From Limnohabitans sp. (GTDB lineage Bacteria > Pseudomonadota > Gammaproteobacteria > Burkholderiales > Burkholderiaceae_C), in the NCBI GenBank assembly GCA_018882835.1, contig VERE01000028.1, positions 1 through 37,627 on the forward strand: a stretch of DNA of 37,627 nt, given 5' to 3'. The translations under genes and the position numbers were made by a program. The notes under the pieces were generated by a model, which had not been told where the DNA came from, searched no databases, and worked only from the letters and a program-made list of their open reading frames with translations. Positions 9,528 to 17,400 of this stretch are shown here, piece after piece; position 1 is the stretch's first letter, and the number at the start of each line of letters is the position of its first letter.

Positions 9528-11042
9528 TCAACGGCTGGCTGGCGCTGGCGCGGCGGGAGCCGCGCCTGCGGGAGCGGCACCTGCGGGAGCGGCACCTGCG
9601 GGAGCGGCACCTGCGGGGGCACCGGCAGAAGGCCCGCCCGGTGCGCCGGCCGGACCGCGGCCCATTTCAACCAGCCGCAAAGCCGTACCGTCTTTTTGCA
9701 GGCGTTGCTGTCCGGCGACCACCACGGTGTCGCCCGGGTTCAGGCCCTCCAGCACCTCGACCCGGCCAGGTCGACGAATGCCTAGCTTCACTTCGGTGCG
9801 CTTGGACACCCACTCGGTGTTGGGAGGCAAGGGGCCTGCTGCAGGCACACTGGCGACGGGCATCACCTGGATGACAAATTGGCGCCCACCCTGCGGAACA
9901 ATCGCTTCCTCGGGGACGGCCATGGCATCTGGCTTGACCGCGAACACGGCCGTCGCGCGTGCAAACATGCCAGGGCGCAGCGGGCCCAGGGGCGCAGTGG
10001 TCTGGGCAGGCACAGGCTGCCTGTAGGCCGCATTGGGGGGGCACAGACTAGGCAAACGGGTGCTTGGTTCCTGGGCAGACGGGGGCGGTGAAGCAGAGAC
10101 CGGCGGTGCACTGGCGGGTTTTGCAGGCTTGGTTGTTGCAGGCTTGGCTGTTGCAGAAGCTTGTGCGGGGGCAGGCGCGCCCGCAGGCCGCGCACCTGCT
10201 GGCATGGGCTTGACCTCACCCGCCGTGTTGGGGAGCAACGCGCGTACACCGATGGAACGGCCGTTGGCATCAATCAGCGGGTCGATGGCTTCGACCTTGG
10301 CTCTGAAAATTCGGTTCGGAAAAGCATCCAGTTCCAACTCGACCGGTTGCTGCAAGGTCAGCTTGCTCTGGTAACGCTCGGGCAAGCGAAAGTCGACATA
10401 AAGGGAGCCGATGTCCTCAAGATTGATCAGGTCAGCACCGTCTTTGACATAGTCGCCGAGGTTGACGTTGCGAATCCCCACCACCCCGGAGAACGGTGCC
10501 ACGATGCGCATGCGATCCAGCCGGGCACAGGTCAAGGACAGTTGCGCCTCGGCCACTTGCAAACTGGCCGCACTCTCGTCAAGCACACGCTGCGCCACAA
10601 ATTTCTGCGCAACCAACTCTTGGTTTCGCGCATGGTTGGCCTTGGCAATCGACACCTGGGCCAGAGACTGTTGCAGTTCTGCGCGCTGCAGGGTGTCATC
10701 CAATTGAACCAGCGTCTGGCCGGCATTCACGCGGGCACCATCGGTGAATCCCAAAGACATGATGCGGCCGGCAATTTCTGGGCGTAACATGACGTTCTGG
10801 CGGGAGCGCAGGCTACCCACCGCTTGCGCATCATCGCGCAGGGTCATGACTTCCACCTTGGCCACTTCGACACCCACGGCACGGGGACCAGCGGGCGCCG
10901 CAGCGGGCGCGCTTGCGCCACCCTTGAGCTTGGCCATCAAGCTCTGAACGGCTTGTGGGTCGTTTTGGTACCACCAAGCCGCGCCAGAGGCGCCAGCGAT
11001 GCCGACCACCGCCACCACGGTGTAAATGATTTTGCTTGCCAT
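9528..11042 (-). CDS. RND efflux periplasmic adaptor (membrane fusion protein)
   Basis: Periplasmic adaptor that links the RND permease to an outer-membrane channel. An N-terminal membrane anchor (about residues 5-24) is followed by the lipoyl/hairpin region with the paired half-motifs RPEIAGRIMSLGFTDGARVNAGQTL and VVGIRNVNLGDYV, then a beta-barrel domain that resumes at LRPGMFARA. At 504 residues it is well over the usual 370-420. The excess comes from a Pro/Ala/Ser-rich insertion at about residues 275-353, between LLPN and LRPGMF, and from an Ala/Gly/Pro-rich C-terminal tail encoded by 15-bp tandem repeats. A run of seven G lies in the insertion, but the frame reads correctly on both sides. 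No strong ribosome binding site is seen before the ATG. Confidence 0.93.
   Translation of the reverse strand: MASKIIYTVVAVVGIAGASGAAWWYQNDPQAVQSLMAKLKGGASAPAAAPAGPRAVGVEVAKVEVMTLRDDAQAVGSLRSRQNVMLRPEIAGRIMSLGFTDGARVNAGQTLVQLDDTLQRAELQQSLAQVSIAKANHARNQELVAQKFVAQRVLDESAASLQVAEAQLSLTCARLDRMRIVAPFSGVVGIRNVNLGDYVKDGADLINLEDIGSLYVDFRLPERYQSKLTLQQPVELELDAFPNRIFRAKVEAIDPLIDANGRSIGVRALLPNTAGEVKPMPAGARPAGAPAPAQASATAKPATTKPAKPASAPPVSASPPPSAQEPSTRLPSLCPPNAAYRQPVPAQTTAPLGPLRPGMFARATAVFAVKPDAMAVPEEAIVPQGGRQFVIQVMPVASVPAAGPLPPNTEWVSKRTEVKLGIRRPGRVEVLEGLNPGDTVVVAGQQRLQKDGTALRLVEMGRGPAGAPGGPSAGAPAGAAPAGAAPAGAAPAGAAPAAPAPASR
9555..9623. repeat. 15-bp tandem repeat in the adaptor C-terminus
   Basis: Three perfect copies of GGGAGCGGCACCTGC at 9570-9584, 9585-9599 and 9600-9614 are flanked by a degenerate copy at 9555-9569 and a partial copy from 9615. 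The unit is in frame and encodes a repeated Ala-Gly-Ala-Ala-Pro pentapeptide. Copy number change would lengthen or shorten the tail without breaking the frame. Confidence 0.95.
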
Positions 11043-11161
11043 GAATTGTGTGCTTAGGAATCTGAAAATAGCCAGCCAATGTATCAGCGTCTGCCCTTGC
11101 GGGCATGCGAATTCCCCCTAGGTTCCAAAGGTGTTCGTGGTTTTTTACACAACAGACACAA

Positions 11162-11608
11162 TCAGTCGCCCTGAATGAGCGCGACACCGCGGTTGGCCAA
11201 AGCGTCCGCCCGCTCGTTGCCGATGTCACCTGCGTGACCCTTCACCCAGTGCCAGGAGATCCGATGGCCCGCTTGGTGCACCAGGACATCAAGCTGCTGC
11301 CACAACTCCACATTCTTCACGGGCTGCTTGGCCGCCGTCCGCCAGCCTTTGGCTTTCCAGCCATGGATCCACTCGGTGATGCCTTTGCGAACATATTCGC
11401 TGTCAAGGTAGAGGTTGACCTCGCAGGGCCGCTTCAGGGCGGTCAGGGCCTGAATCACCGCCATCAACTCCATGCGGTTGTTGGTGGTGAGAGGCTCGCC
11501 GCCAAACAATTCCTTTTCGGTCGTGCCGGCCTGCAGCAAAGCGCCCCAGCCGCCTGGGCCTGGATTGCCTTTGCAGGCGCCATCGGTATAAATCACCACA
11601 CCGCTCAT
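11162..11608 (-). CDS. rnhA: Ribonuclease HI
   Basis: Cytoplasmic endonuclease that cuts the RNA strand of RNA:DNA hybrids, removing primers and R-loops. The 148-residue protein has the full type-1 catalytic set: Asp9 in [15 protein letters not shown], Glu47 in NNRMELMA, Asp69 in YLDSEYV, His125 in KGHAG and Asp135 in ERADALA. The basic handle region of bacterial RNase HI lies around [16 protein letters not shown]. Its ATG overlaps the stop codon of the upstream methyltransferase (ATGA at 11605-11608), so the two are probably translationally coupled. The order rnhA-yafS-gloB-mltD matches E. coli. Confidence 0.98.
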   Translation of the reverse strand: MSGVVIYTDGACKGNPGPGGWGALLQAGTTEKELFGGEPLTTNNRMELMAVIQALTALKRPCEVNLYLDSEYVRKGITEWIHGWKAKGWRTAAKQPVKNVELWQQLDVLVHQAGHRISWHWVKGHAGDIGNERADALANRGVALIQGD

Positions 11609-12411
11609 TCTTTACTTTCTGGAGGGACTGAGCCATTGAACTCGGCGAAAGGAGAGACACGCCCAGAGCTGGCACTGGGCACGGCCTGGGCCCCGCGCGC
11701 ACGCGCGGTTTTCCATCCAGGCCCAATGAGGCGCATGCCAGGGACACGTTTCACGCCGACCAATAGGTAAACAGCGCCAAAAATCGGCCACCATCGATCC
11801 CCCGCCGGGTCCATCCAGGCAAAGCGGTGCAACCAGCGCTCGGAATCCACTGCGGGACGGTAACAGCCAAAGCGCCCACCTTCCACTTCAAAGCTCAACA
11901 AGCGCAACCAATCGCGCAAACGCCAATAGCCGATGAACTCGCCGGCCTGGGGCAAAAACCATTTTTCAAAGCCCATTCGGCGGTAAAGGTGTGCCCGTTG
12001 CTGGCGCAAGCCCCACAAACTGGCGGGGTTGAGGCCACAGATGACCACCCGTCCCTCTGGCACCAAGACCCGTTCGACCTCGCGCAGCGTGGCATGCGGA
12101 TCGGCGCTCAGTTCCAGCGTGTGCGGCAGAATCACCAGGTCCAGGCTTTGCTCGGGAAACGGCAAGGCCGTGGGGTCCAGCACCAGCGCGGCCTGCCCCT
12201 CACCTGGCAAGGTCGATGCTGTCCAGCGGTGGGGCATGCGGTTGCTGCGCAGCCCTTCCAGCTCACGCAAACCCAACTGAAGAGCATGAAAGCCAAACAG
12301 ATCGGCCACAATGCGATCCAACTGTTGCTGCTCCCAGGCCAAAAGGTATTGGCCTGGGGCGGTGCGCAGCCAGTCTTCCAAACGGTCGATTTCTATAATT
12401 CGAGGCTCCAT
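11605..12411 (-). CDS. YafS-like class I SAM-dependent methyltransferase domain protein
   Basis: Predicted methyltransferase with a methyltransf_11-type core: [24 protein letters not shown] carries the post-motif I and II region, and [21 protein letters not shown] carries motif III. The canonical glycine-rich SAM loop is poor, as in YafS relatives, so activity is uncertain. The substrate is unknown. The start is the ATG at 12411 (268 residues), with AGGGG about ten bases upstream on this strand. A TTG at 12444 would extend the protein into gloB and is less likely. The ATG overlaps the gloB ATG on the other strand within the tetramer CATG. The placement between gloB and rnhA is the same as E. 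coli yafS, which is the main reason for the name. Confidence 0.85.
   Translation of the reverse strand: MEPRIIEIDRLEDWLRTAPGQYLLAWEQQQLDRIVADLFGFHALQLGLRELEGLRSNRMPHRWTASTLPGEGQAALVLDPTALPFPEQSLDLVILPHTLELSADPHATLREVERVLVPEGRVVICGLNPASLWGLRQQRAHLYRRMGFEKWFLPQAGEFIGYWRLRDWLRLLSFEVEGGRFGCYRPAVDSERWLHRFAWMDPAGDRWWPIFGAVYLLVGVKRVPGMRLIGPGWKTARARGAQAVPSASSGRVSPFAEFNGSVPPESKE
12394..12399 (+). promoter_or_regulatory. Candidate gloB -10 box (TATAAT)
   Basis: A perfect TATAAT ends ten bases before the gloB ATG. The predicted start of transcription would fall near 12406, leaving a leader of only about four bases. No good -35 hexamer is visible at 16-18 bp. It lies inside the coding region of the opposite-strand methyltransferase. 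Confidence 0.5.
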
Positions 12412-13180
12412 GAAACTGATTCCCCTGCCCGCCTTTTCTGACAACTACCTTTGGCTCTGGCACGATGGTCAGTCTGCGGTGGTTGTAGACCCTGGCGACG
12501 CTGGGCCGGTGCGCGAGGCACTGTTGCAGCATCAGCTGAGTTTGGTGGCAATTTTAGTCACCCATCACCATGCCGACCATGTCGGCGGTGTGGCTGATTT
12601 GCGAGCGGCAACCGGAGCCACAGTTTACGGCCCCGCCGGAGAAGCCATCCCCGAACCCTGCCACCCTTGCCAACAAGGCGATGTTTTGCATCTGCTGGGC
12701 CAGTCGGTGCATGTCATGGACGTGCCCGGCCATACGGCGGGTCATGTGGCCTACTGGCTGCCCGATGCGGCAGGCGGGCCGGTGCTGTTTTGCGGCGACA
12801 CTCTGTTCTCTGCGGGCTGCGGCCGGGTTTTCGAAGGAACGCCCGCACAAATGCTGGCTTCGCTGGATGCACTGGCTCGTTTGCCTGGCGAAACCCGGAT
12901 TTGTTGTGCTCACGAATACACCCTGTCCAACCTGAAATTTGCCCACGCTGTGGAGCCCGACAATCGGGAGATTGAAAAATACACCTCGGAATGCAAGACA
13001 ATCCGAGCCAGAAACGAGCCCACCCTGCCAGCCCGGCTGGAACGTGAGCGTGCCATCAATCCCTTTTTGCGTGTGAGAGAGCCTTCTGTGGTCGCGGCGG
13101 CTCAACGCCTCTACCCCAAAGCCCACGACCCGGTGGCGGTGTTCGCCGCCCTGCGCCAATGGAAAAACGATTTCCGATGA
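12410..13180 (+). CDS. gloB: Hydroxyacylglutathione hydrolase (glyoxalase II)
   Basis: Hydrolyses S-D-lactoylglutathione to D-lactate and glutathione, the second step of methylglyoxal detoxification, in the cytoplasm. The metallo-beta-lactamase metal site is intact: THHHADHVGG with His52, His54, Asp56 and His57. GHTAGHV, GDTLFSAGCGR and CAHEYTLSNLKFA follow, and the C-terminal glutathione-binding extension ends in RQWKNDFR. The 256-residue length is typical. GAGG at 12402-12405 sits four bases before the ATG. Its stop overlaps the mltD start (ATGA at 13177-13180), so the two genes are an operon. Confidence 0.97.
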   Translation: MKLIPLPAFSDNYLWLWHDGQSAVVVDPGDAGPVREALLQHQLSLVAILVTHHHADHVGGVADLRAATGATVYGPAGEAIPEPCHPCQQGDVLHLLGQSVHVMDVPGHTAGHVAYWLPDAAGGPVLFCGDTLFSAGCGRVFEGTPAQMLASLDALARLPGETRICCAHEYTLSNLKFAHAVEPDNREIEKYTSECKTIRARNEPTLPARLERERAINPFLRVREPSVVAAAQRLYPKAHDPVAVFAALRQWKNDFR

Positions 13181-14655
13181 ATGTCTTGTCACGCTGGATT
13201 CTTTTGCTGTCCCTGGTCCTGGGCGGATGCGCAACCGACAACGCCCTGCAAAAAGTCCCGCCCGCCAGCCAGCCTTTGCCCGCCCCGACCAGCACCGCAC
13301 CTGACCCGCTCTCGCCTCTGGGCAGTGGCCGGGCCAGCAGCGATGCCATCGCACATCTGAGCCTCCCCAACGACTTGTGGGACAGGATTCGCCGCGGCTT
13401 TGCGATGCCCGACCTCAACACTGATCTGGTGTCTGACCGCGAGCAGTGGTATGCCGCACGCCCTGATTACATCTTGCGCATGACCGAGCGTTCGCGCAAG
13501 TACCTGTACTACATCGTGGAAGAGCTGGAGCGCCGGCAAATGCCAACCGAACTGGCCCTGCTGCCCTTTATTGAGAGCGCCTTCAACCCGCAAGCGGTCT
13601 CCACTGCGCGCGCCATGGGCATGTGGCAATTCATGCCAGCCACCGGCAAGGACTTCGACCTGAAGCAAAACGTGTTCCGCGACGATCGACGCGACATTCA
13701 AGCGTCGACACGCGCTGCGCTGGATTACCTGCAACGGCTCTACAACCTGTTCGGCGATTGGCACCTTGCGCTGGCCGCTTACAACTGGGGCGAAGGCAAC
13801 GTTGGCAAAGCCATCGCCCGCAATCAAAAGGCAGGCCTGGCTGCGACCTATACCGATCTGAACATGCCCATGGAAACACGCTTCTATGTGCCCAAATTGC
13901 AAGCGGTCAAAAACATTGTGGCGCGGCCCAAATCATTCAACGTCCAGCTGCCAGACATCCCCAATCACCCTTACTTTCAAAGCGTGCCCCTGCCGCGCGA
14001 CATGGACGTGATCGTGGCCGCCAAATTGGCCGACATCAGCCTGGAAGACTTTAAAGCGCTCAACCCCTCGGCCCATCGCCCCGTTCTGTTTGCCGCAGGC
14101 ACGCCGCAAATTTTGTTGCCCTGGGACAATGCGGAGACCTTTCAGCGAAACTATGAAGCGTTTGGCAGTGGCCGCCTGGCCAGCTGGACTGCCTGGATCG
14201 CGCCCAGCAATTTGAAAATTGCCGAAGCCGCACGCCGCGCGGGCATGTCGGAGGAAGAGTTTCGCGCCCTCAACAACATCCCCCCACGCATGCTGATCAA
14301 GGCCGGCTCAGCCTTGCTGGTGCCGCGCAACGCACGCATGGACGAGGACGTGGCCGGCCAAGTGGCCGACAACGGGCAACTGAGCCTGGCGCCAGAGGTC
14401 GCGCTGCGCCGTGTGGTGGTGAAGGCGGGTAAAAAAGACACTTTGGAATCGTTGGCCAAGACTCACCGCGTCACCGTCGCGCAACTCGCTGAATGGAATG
14501 AGCTGAACAGCCAAAGCAAATTGCAGGCGGGGCAATCTGTGGTGCTGTTCCTGACGCAAGCCGCGAATGGCGCCAAAAAGAGTTCGGGCGCCAAGAAAAA
14601 AACCTCGGTGCAAAAAGCGCAAGCGCCCAAGGGCGACAAGCTGGCCAAGCGCTGA
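13177..14655 (+). CDS. mltD: Membrane-bound lytic murein transglycosylase D
   Basis: Outer-membrane lipoprotein that cleaves the glycan strands of peptidoglycan to 1,6-anhydro products. The start MNVLSRWILLLSLVLGGC gives a lipoprotein signal with lipobox LGGC (Cys18). The SLT/goose-lysozyme-like domain covers about residues 110-220 with the catalytic Glu133 in FIESAFNPQA, then RAMGMWQFMPATG and ALAAYNWGEGNVGKA. A C-terminal LysM peptidoglycan-binding domain (about residues 415-460) reads from VVVKAGKKDTLESLA to LQAGQSVVLFL, with a weaker LysM-like stretch before it. A Lys-rich tail closes the 492-residue protein. It starts in a four-base overlap with the gloB stop and ends one base before the convergent Bug-family gene. 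Confidence 0.96.
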   Translation: MNVLSRWILLLSLVLGGCATDNALQKVPPASQPLPAPTSTAPDPLSPLGSGRASSDAIAHLSLPNDLWDRIRRGFAMPDLNTDLVSDREQWYAARPDYILRMTERSRKYLYYIVEELERRQMPTELALLPFIESAFNPQAVSTARAMGMWQFMPATGKDFDLKQNVFRDDRRDIQASTRAALDYLQRLYNLFGDWHLALAAYNWGEGNVGKAIARNQKAGLAATYTDLNMPMETRFYVPKLQAVKNIVARPKSFNVQLPDIPNHPYFQSVPLPRDMDVIVAAKLADISLEDFKALNPSAHRPVLFAAGTPQILLPWDNAETFQRNYEAFGSGRLASWTAWIAPSNLKIAEAARRAGMSEEEFRALNNIPPRMLIKAGSALLVPRNARMDEDVAGQVADNGQLSLAPEVALRRVVVKAGKKDTLESLAKTHRVTVAQLAEWNELNSQSKLQAGQSVVLFLTQAANGAKKSSGAKKKTSVQKAQAPKGDKLAKR

Positions 14656-14656
14656 G

Positions 14657-15634
14657 TCAGTCGGCCGTGATGCCCGCCTGCTTGATCAGCGCCTCATAGC
14701 GGTTCAGCTGCGCCCGCAAGGCACTGCCCAACTCTTCGGGGGAGCTGCCGCGCGGCGAAAGGCCTTGCGCCGTCAATTGCTCTTTGACCGCTGCATCCGT
14801 CAAGGCTTTGGCCACTTCTGCGTGAAGTTTTTGCAGCACAGGTTTGGGGGTGCCTGCCGGTGCCACCATGGCGAACCAGGAGTTGAATTCAAAGCCCGGC
14901 AAGCCAGACTCGCCAACCGTCGGCACATCTGGAAACTGAGGCAGGCGCCTTGGCGTACTGACCGCCACGAGGCGCAATTTCCCCCCCTTGACCAAGGCGT
15001 TGACTGTGGCAATGCCCTGAAACGCAGCATCGACCTCATGGCCTGCCAAACCCACAGCGGCCTGGGTAGCGCCCTTGTAGGGCACGTGGGTCATCTGCAG
15101 ACCCGCCTGAGAGGCAAACAAGGCCATGGCAATGTGCTGGGGGCTGCCATTGCCACCCGAGCCGTAATTCACTTTGCCAGGGGCTTTGCGGGCGGCAGCG
15201 ATCAGGTCTGCTGCGCTGCGGATGGGTGAATCTGCGGGCACGACCAGGCCCCACTCCACTGTGGCCACCAACGACACCGGCTCAAAGTCACGCAAGATGT
15301 CCCAGGGCATCTTGGTTTGCAAGTTGGGCACCATGGTCATGATGCTGTCGTTGAAGCCGCCCAAGGTGTAGCCATCAGGTGCAGACTTGGCCACGCGCTC
15401 GGCGCCAATCAGTCCCGCAGCGCCAGGCTGGTTCTCCACAGCAATGCCGGCCCCCAGATTGAGTGCCATTTTTTGGGTCACGATGCGCGCGGCATTGTCA
15501 ACGGCACTGCCAGCGGCCAGCGGGATGATGAGCTTGATCGGTTTGTTGGGGTAGTTGGTTTGGGCCCAGGCATGGGCAGTGCATGCTGTGGCAAGCGTTG
15601 CGGCGCTGTGCTGGATGAATGAACGGCGGTCCAT
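14657..15634 (-). CDS. Bug/TctC-family tripartite tricarboxylate transporter substrate-binding protein
   Basis: Periplasmic solute-binding protein of the large Bug family that is expanded in Burkholderiales; ligands are usually carboxylates. The ATG at 15634 gives 325 residues and is preceded by AGGGAG eight bases upstream; an earlier in-frame start is possible. The N-terminus MDRRSFIQHSAATLATACTA resembles a twin-arginine signal (RRSFI) ending around AWA. The mature domain opens with the family hallmark YPNKPIKLIIPLAAGSAVDNAARI, and YGSGGNGSPQHIA and VPYKGATQA follow. No TctA or TctB membrane genes are nearby, so it is an orphan receptor. It lies 23 bases after the Ldh-family gene, so it probably delivers or senses the substrate of that enzyme. 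Confidence 0.93.
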   Translation of the reverse strand: MDRRSFIQHSAATLATACTAHAWAQTNYPNKPIKLIIPLAAGSAVDNAARIVTQKMALNLGAGIAVENQPGAAGLIGAERVAKSAPDGYTLGGFNDSIMTMVPNLQTKMPWDILRDFEPVSLVATVEWGLVVPADSPIRSAADLIAAARKAPGKVNYGSGGNGSPQHIAMALFASQAGLQMTHVPYKGATQAAVGLAGHEVDAAFQGIATVNALVKGGKLRLVAVSTPRRLPQFPDVPTVGESGLPGFEFNSWFAMVAPAGTPKPVLQKLHAEVAKALTDAAVKEQLTAQGLSPRGSSPEELGSALRAQLNRYEALIKQAGITAD

Positions 15635-15657
15635 GGGATGCTCCCTGTGGGTAAAGG

Positions 15658-16722
15658 TCAAAAACGAGTGTCACGCAAGGCTGGCACCTTCAACTGCACA
15701 GCCAGCGCATCGAGTTGCTGCAGGAGCGCTGGCGGAATCGGGATGCCTTGTTCGCCATACTGCACACGCTTGGCCTGGCTTTGCTCGCCCGGCACCCAGA
15801 TGCGGTCCACGCCAGGCATGCGCTCGCTGCCACGCATTTCACGCACGATGCCGTCGACGCGTTGTTTGAACAACAAAGGGTCACCAAACGCAGAGGGATC
15901 GATCACGGCGATGGCTTGACCGGTGTTGCTCACACTGTGGCTGTCTTTGTTGAAATCAATGACCGCTTTGCCCATCGCTGCGCCGTTCAAGGTCCCCGCC
16001 AGCAAGCCAACGATCAAAGACAAACCGTACCCTTTGTAGCCCCCGATCGGCGTCAGAAAGCCTTCCTCGCTGCGCTTGGGGTCCAGCAGCGGTTTGCCTT
16101 CGCGATCGATCATCCAGCCTTCAGGCATCATCTCGCCGCGCTGGGCCTTGGCTTTCACTTTGCCGTAGGCCGCCACGGTGGTGGCCATGTCCAACACGAT
16201 GGGCGCTTCCTGCAAGGCGGGTATGGCCACCGCAATCGGGTTGGTGGACAACAACATGTCCAGCCCTCCCCAGGGCGGCAAGTGGTTGGCGTTGCCCACT
16301 GCAAAGTACAAGCCGATCATGTCATGCGGCAAAGCCATGCGCGCATAAAGCGAGGCCGGCCCCGCATGGTTGCTGAAACGGCTGCCCACCCAGGCGATGC
16401 CGCAACGACGCGCTTTTTCCACCGCAAGATCGGCCGCTTGTTTCATCACCAGATGGCCCATGCCGTTGTCGCCATCGATCAGCGCCATGGCGGCACGCTC
16501 TTCGATCACCTTGATGTCGGGGCGTACATTGACGCCCCCCGCCAAAATCCGCCGGCTGTAGGGTGGCAGGCGAATCACACCATGGCCGTCCGAACCTTGC
16601 AGATCGGCTTCGGCCATCAGCTGGCCGACACAGGCAGCATGGTCTGGCGGCAGTCCCAGGGCTGCCATCGAATGGGTAATGTAATTGCGCAATTGCGCTT
16701 CAGGGACGCGAAGATCAGACAT
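15658..16722 (-). CDS. Ldh-family (malate/L-lactate/ureidoglycolate) NAD(P)-dependent dehydrogenase
   Basis: Cytoplasmic 2-hydroxyacid oxidoreductase of the type-2 malate/L-lactate dehydrogenase family (Ldh_2), distinct from the Rossmann-fold LDH/MDH. Conserved segments include SDGHGVIRLPPYSRRI (His47), the catalytic His119 in SRFSNHAGPASLYA, STNPIAVAIPA, LDMATTVAAYGKV and GYKGYGLSLIVGLLAG. The 354-residue length is normal. The exact acid (malate, lactate, sulfolactate, ureidoglycolate or another) cannot be read from sequence. Its start overlaps the end of the racemase-like gene by eight bases and it is followed by a Bug receptor, which suggests an operon for using a chiral hydroxy or dicarboxylic acid. 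Confidence 0.92.
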   Translation of the reverse strand: MSDLRVPEAQLRNYITHSMAALGLPPDHAACVGQLMAEADLQGSDGHGVIRLPPYSRRILAGGVNVRPDIKVIEERAAMALIDGDNGMGHLVMKQAADLAVEKARRCGIAWVGSRFSNHAGPASLYARMALPHDMIGLYFAVGNANHLPPWGGLDMLLSTNPIAVAIPALQEAPIVLDMATTVAAYGKVKAKAQRGEMMPEGWMIDREGKPLLDPKRSEEGFLTPIGGYKGYGLSLIVGLLAGTLNGAAMGKAVIDFNKDSHSVSNTGQAIAVIDPSAFGDPLLFKQRVDGIVREMRGSERMPGVDRIWVPGEQSQAKRVQYGEQGIPIPPALLQQLDALAVQLKVPALRDTRF

Positions 16723-17392
16723 GGTGCATGGCTTGTTGAAGTGCTAGAACAGCACAGTCGGGACTTGAGAGAACCGGCACGCGCGCGTGCTGCTGGCAAA
16801 GCGGTTGCGCCGCGGCCATGGAAAATTGCGCCAGCATGATGCCATCGCAATCGGGCAATTGCGACAGCGCTTGCGCAATGCGCTGGTGATGGCTTTCGGC
16901 CTGGCCTGCGGCCAGATCGGACATCGCATGCGGCACAAACACGCTGTGCAGCACCACCTTGACGCTACGCTGGGCCGCCAGGGCTAGGAACTCTTCCGAC
17001 ATGGAGGGGATGGACGCTTCAAACGTGGCCACCAGACCCAAACGCAAGACACCCGTGGGCGCCGGCAGTGCAAGGGCCTGCTCGAACATCGCCTCATTGG
17101 GCTTCAGCGTTGGCAAGCCGGTGGCGCGGCCCGCAGCCTCAATCGCTGGCCCAAAAGCCGAGCAAGTGAACAAAATGCCCTGGCTTCCCGCACGCTGCGC
17201 ATACTGTGCGAGGTCAATGAACCGTTGCACCATGGCGGGCGTCAGTTCACCGGCTTGCGCGCGATCGCGTGACAAACTGTCATCCAGCAAGTTGAGGCCT
17301 TCGGCTTGCGGCCAATGACGCGCGAACGCTTGTTGAATGGGCAACATCGCCAGGGCGGTGGCGTGAATCAGGGCGACTCGAATGGGTTTCAT
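16715..17392 (-). CDS. Aspartate/glutamate racemase family protein
   Basis: Predicted member of the Asp/Glu/hydantoin racemase fold family (225 residues). The first half-site cysteine is clear as Cys77 in ILFTCSAFGPAIE. At the position where two-cysteine racemases have the second catalytic Cys, this protein has LAQFSMA (residues 187-193), so classical two-base racemisation is doubtful; it may be an isomerase, a decarboxylase-like enzyme or a regulator. The ATG at 17392 follows the recR stop by eight bases, without a good ribosome binding site, and its 3' end overlaps the dehydrogenase start by eight bases. Transcription probably continues from dnaX-ybaB-recR or from an internal promoter that I could not identify. 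Confidence 0.87.
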   Translation of the reverse strand: MKPIRVALIHATALAMLPIQQAFARHWPQAEGLNLLDDSLSRDRAQAGELTPAMVQRFIDLAQYAQRAGSQGILFTCSAFGPAIEAAGRATGLPTLKPNEAMFEQALALPAPTGVLRLGLVATFEASIPSMSEEFLALAAQRSVKVVLHSVFVPHAMSDLAAGQAESHHQRIAQALSQLPDCDGIMLAQFSMAAAQPLCQQHARVPVLSSPDCAVLALQQAMHHV

Positions 17393-17400
17393 GAAAAAGC

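Noticed and set aside
10035-10041. Seven-G run in the adaptor gene as a possible frameshift
   Set aside because: The reading frame continues into the conserved LRPGMFARA motif, and both flanks are in the same frame, so no frameshift is needed.
11091-11104. TGCCC/GGGCA hairpin upstream of the RND adaptor gene
   Set aside because: Only five base pairs and no T-tract on either strand, so it is not supported as a terminator.
15715-16839. 374-codon plus-strand frame opposite the Ldh-family gene
   Set aside because: Antisense to a well-supported enzyme; His/Gln/Arg-rich shadow composition.
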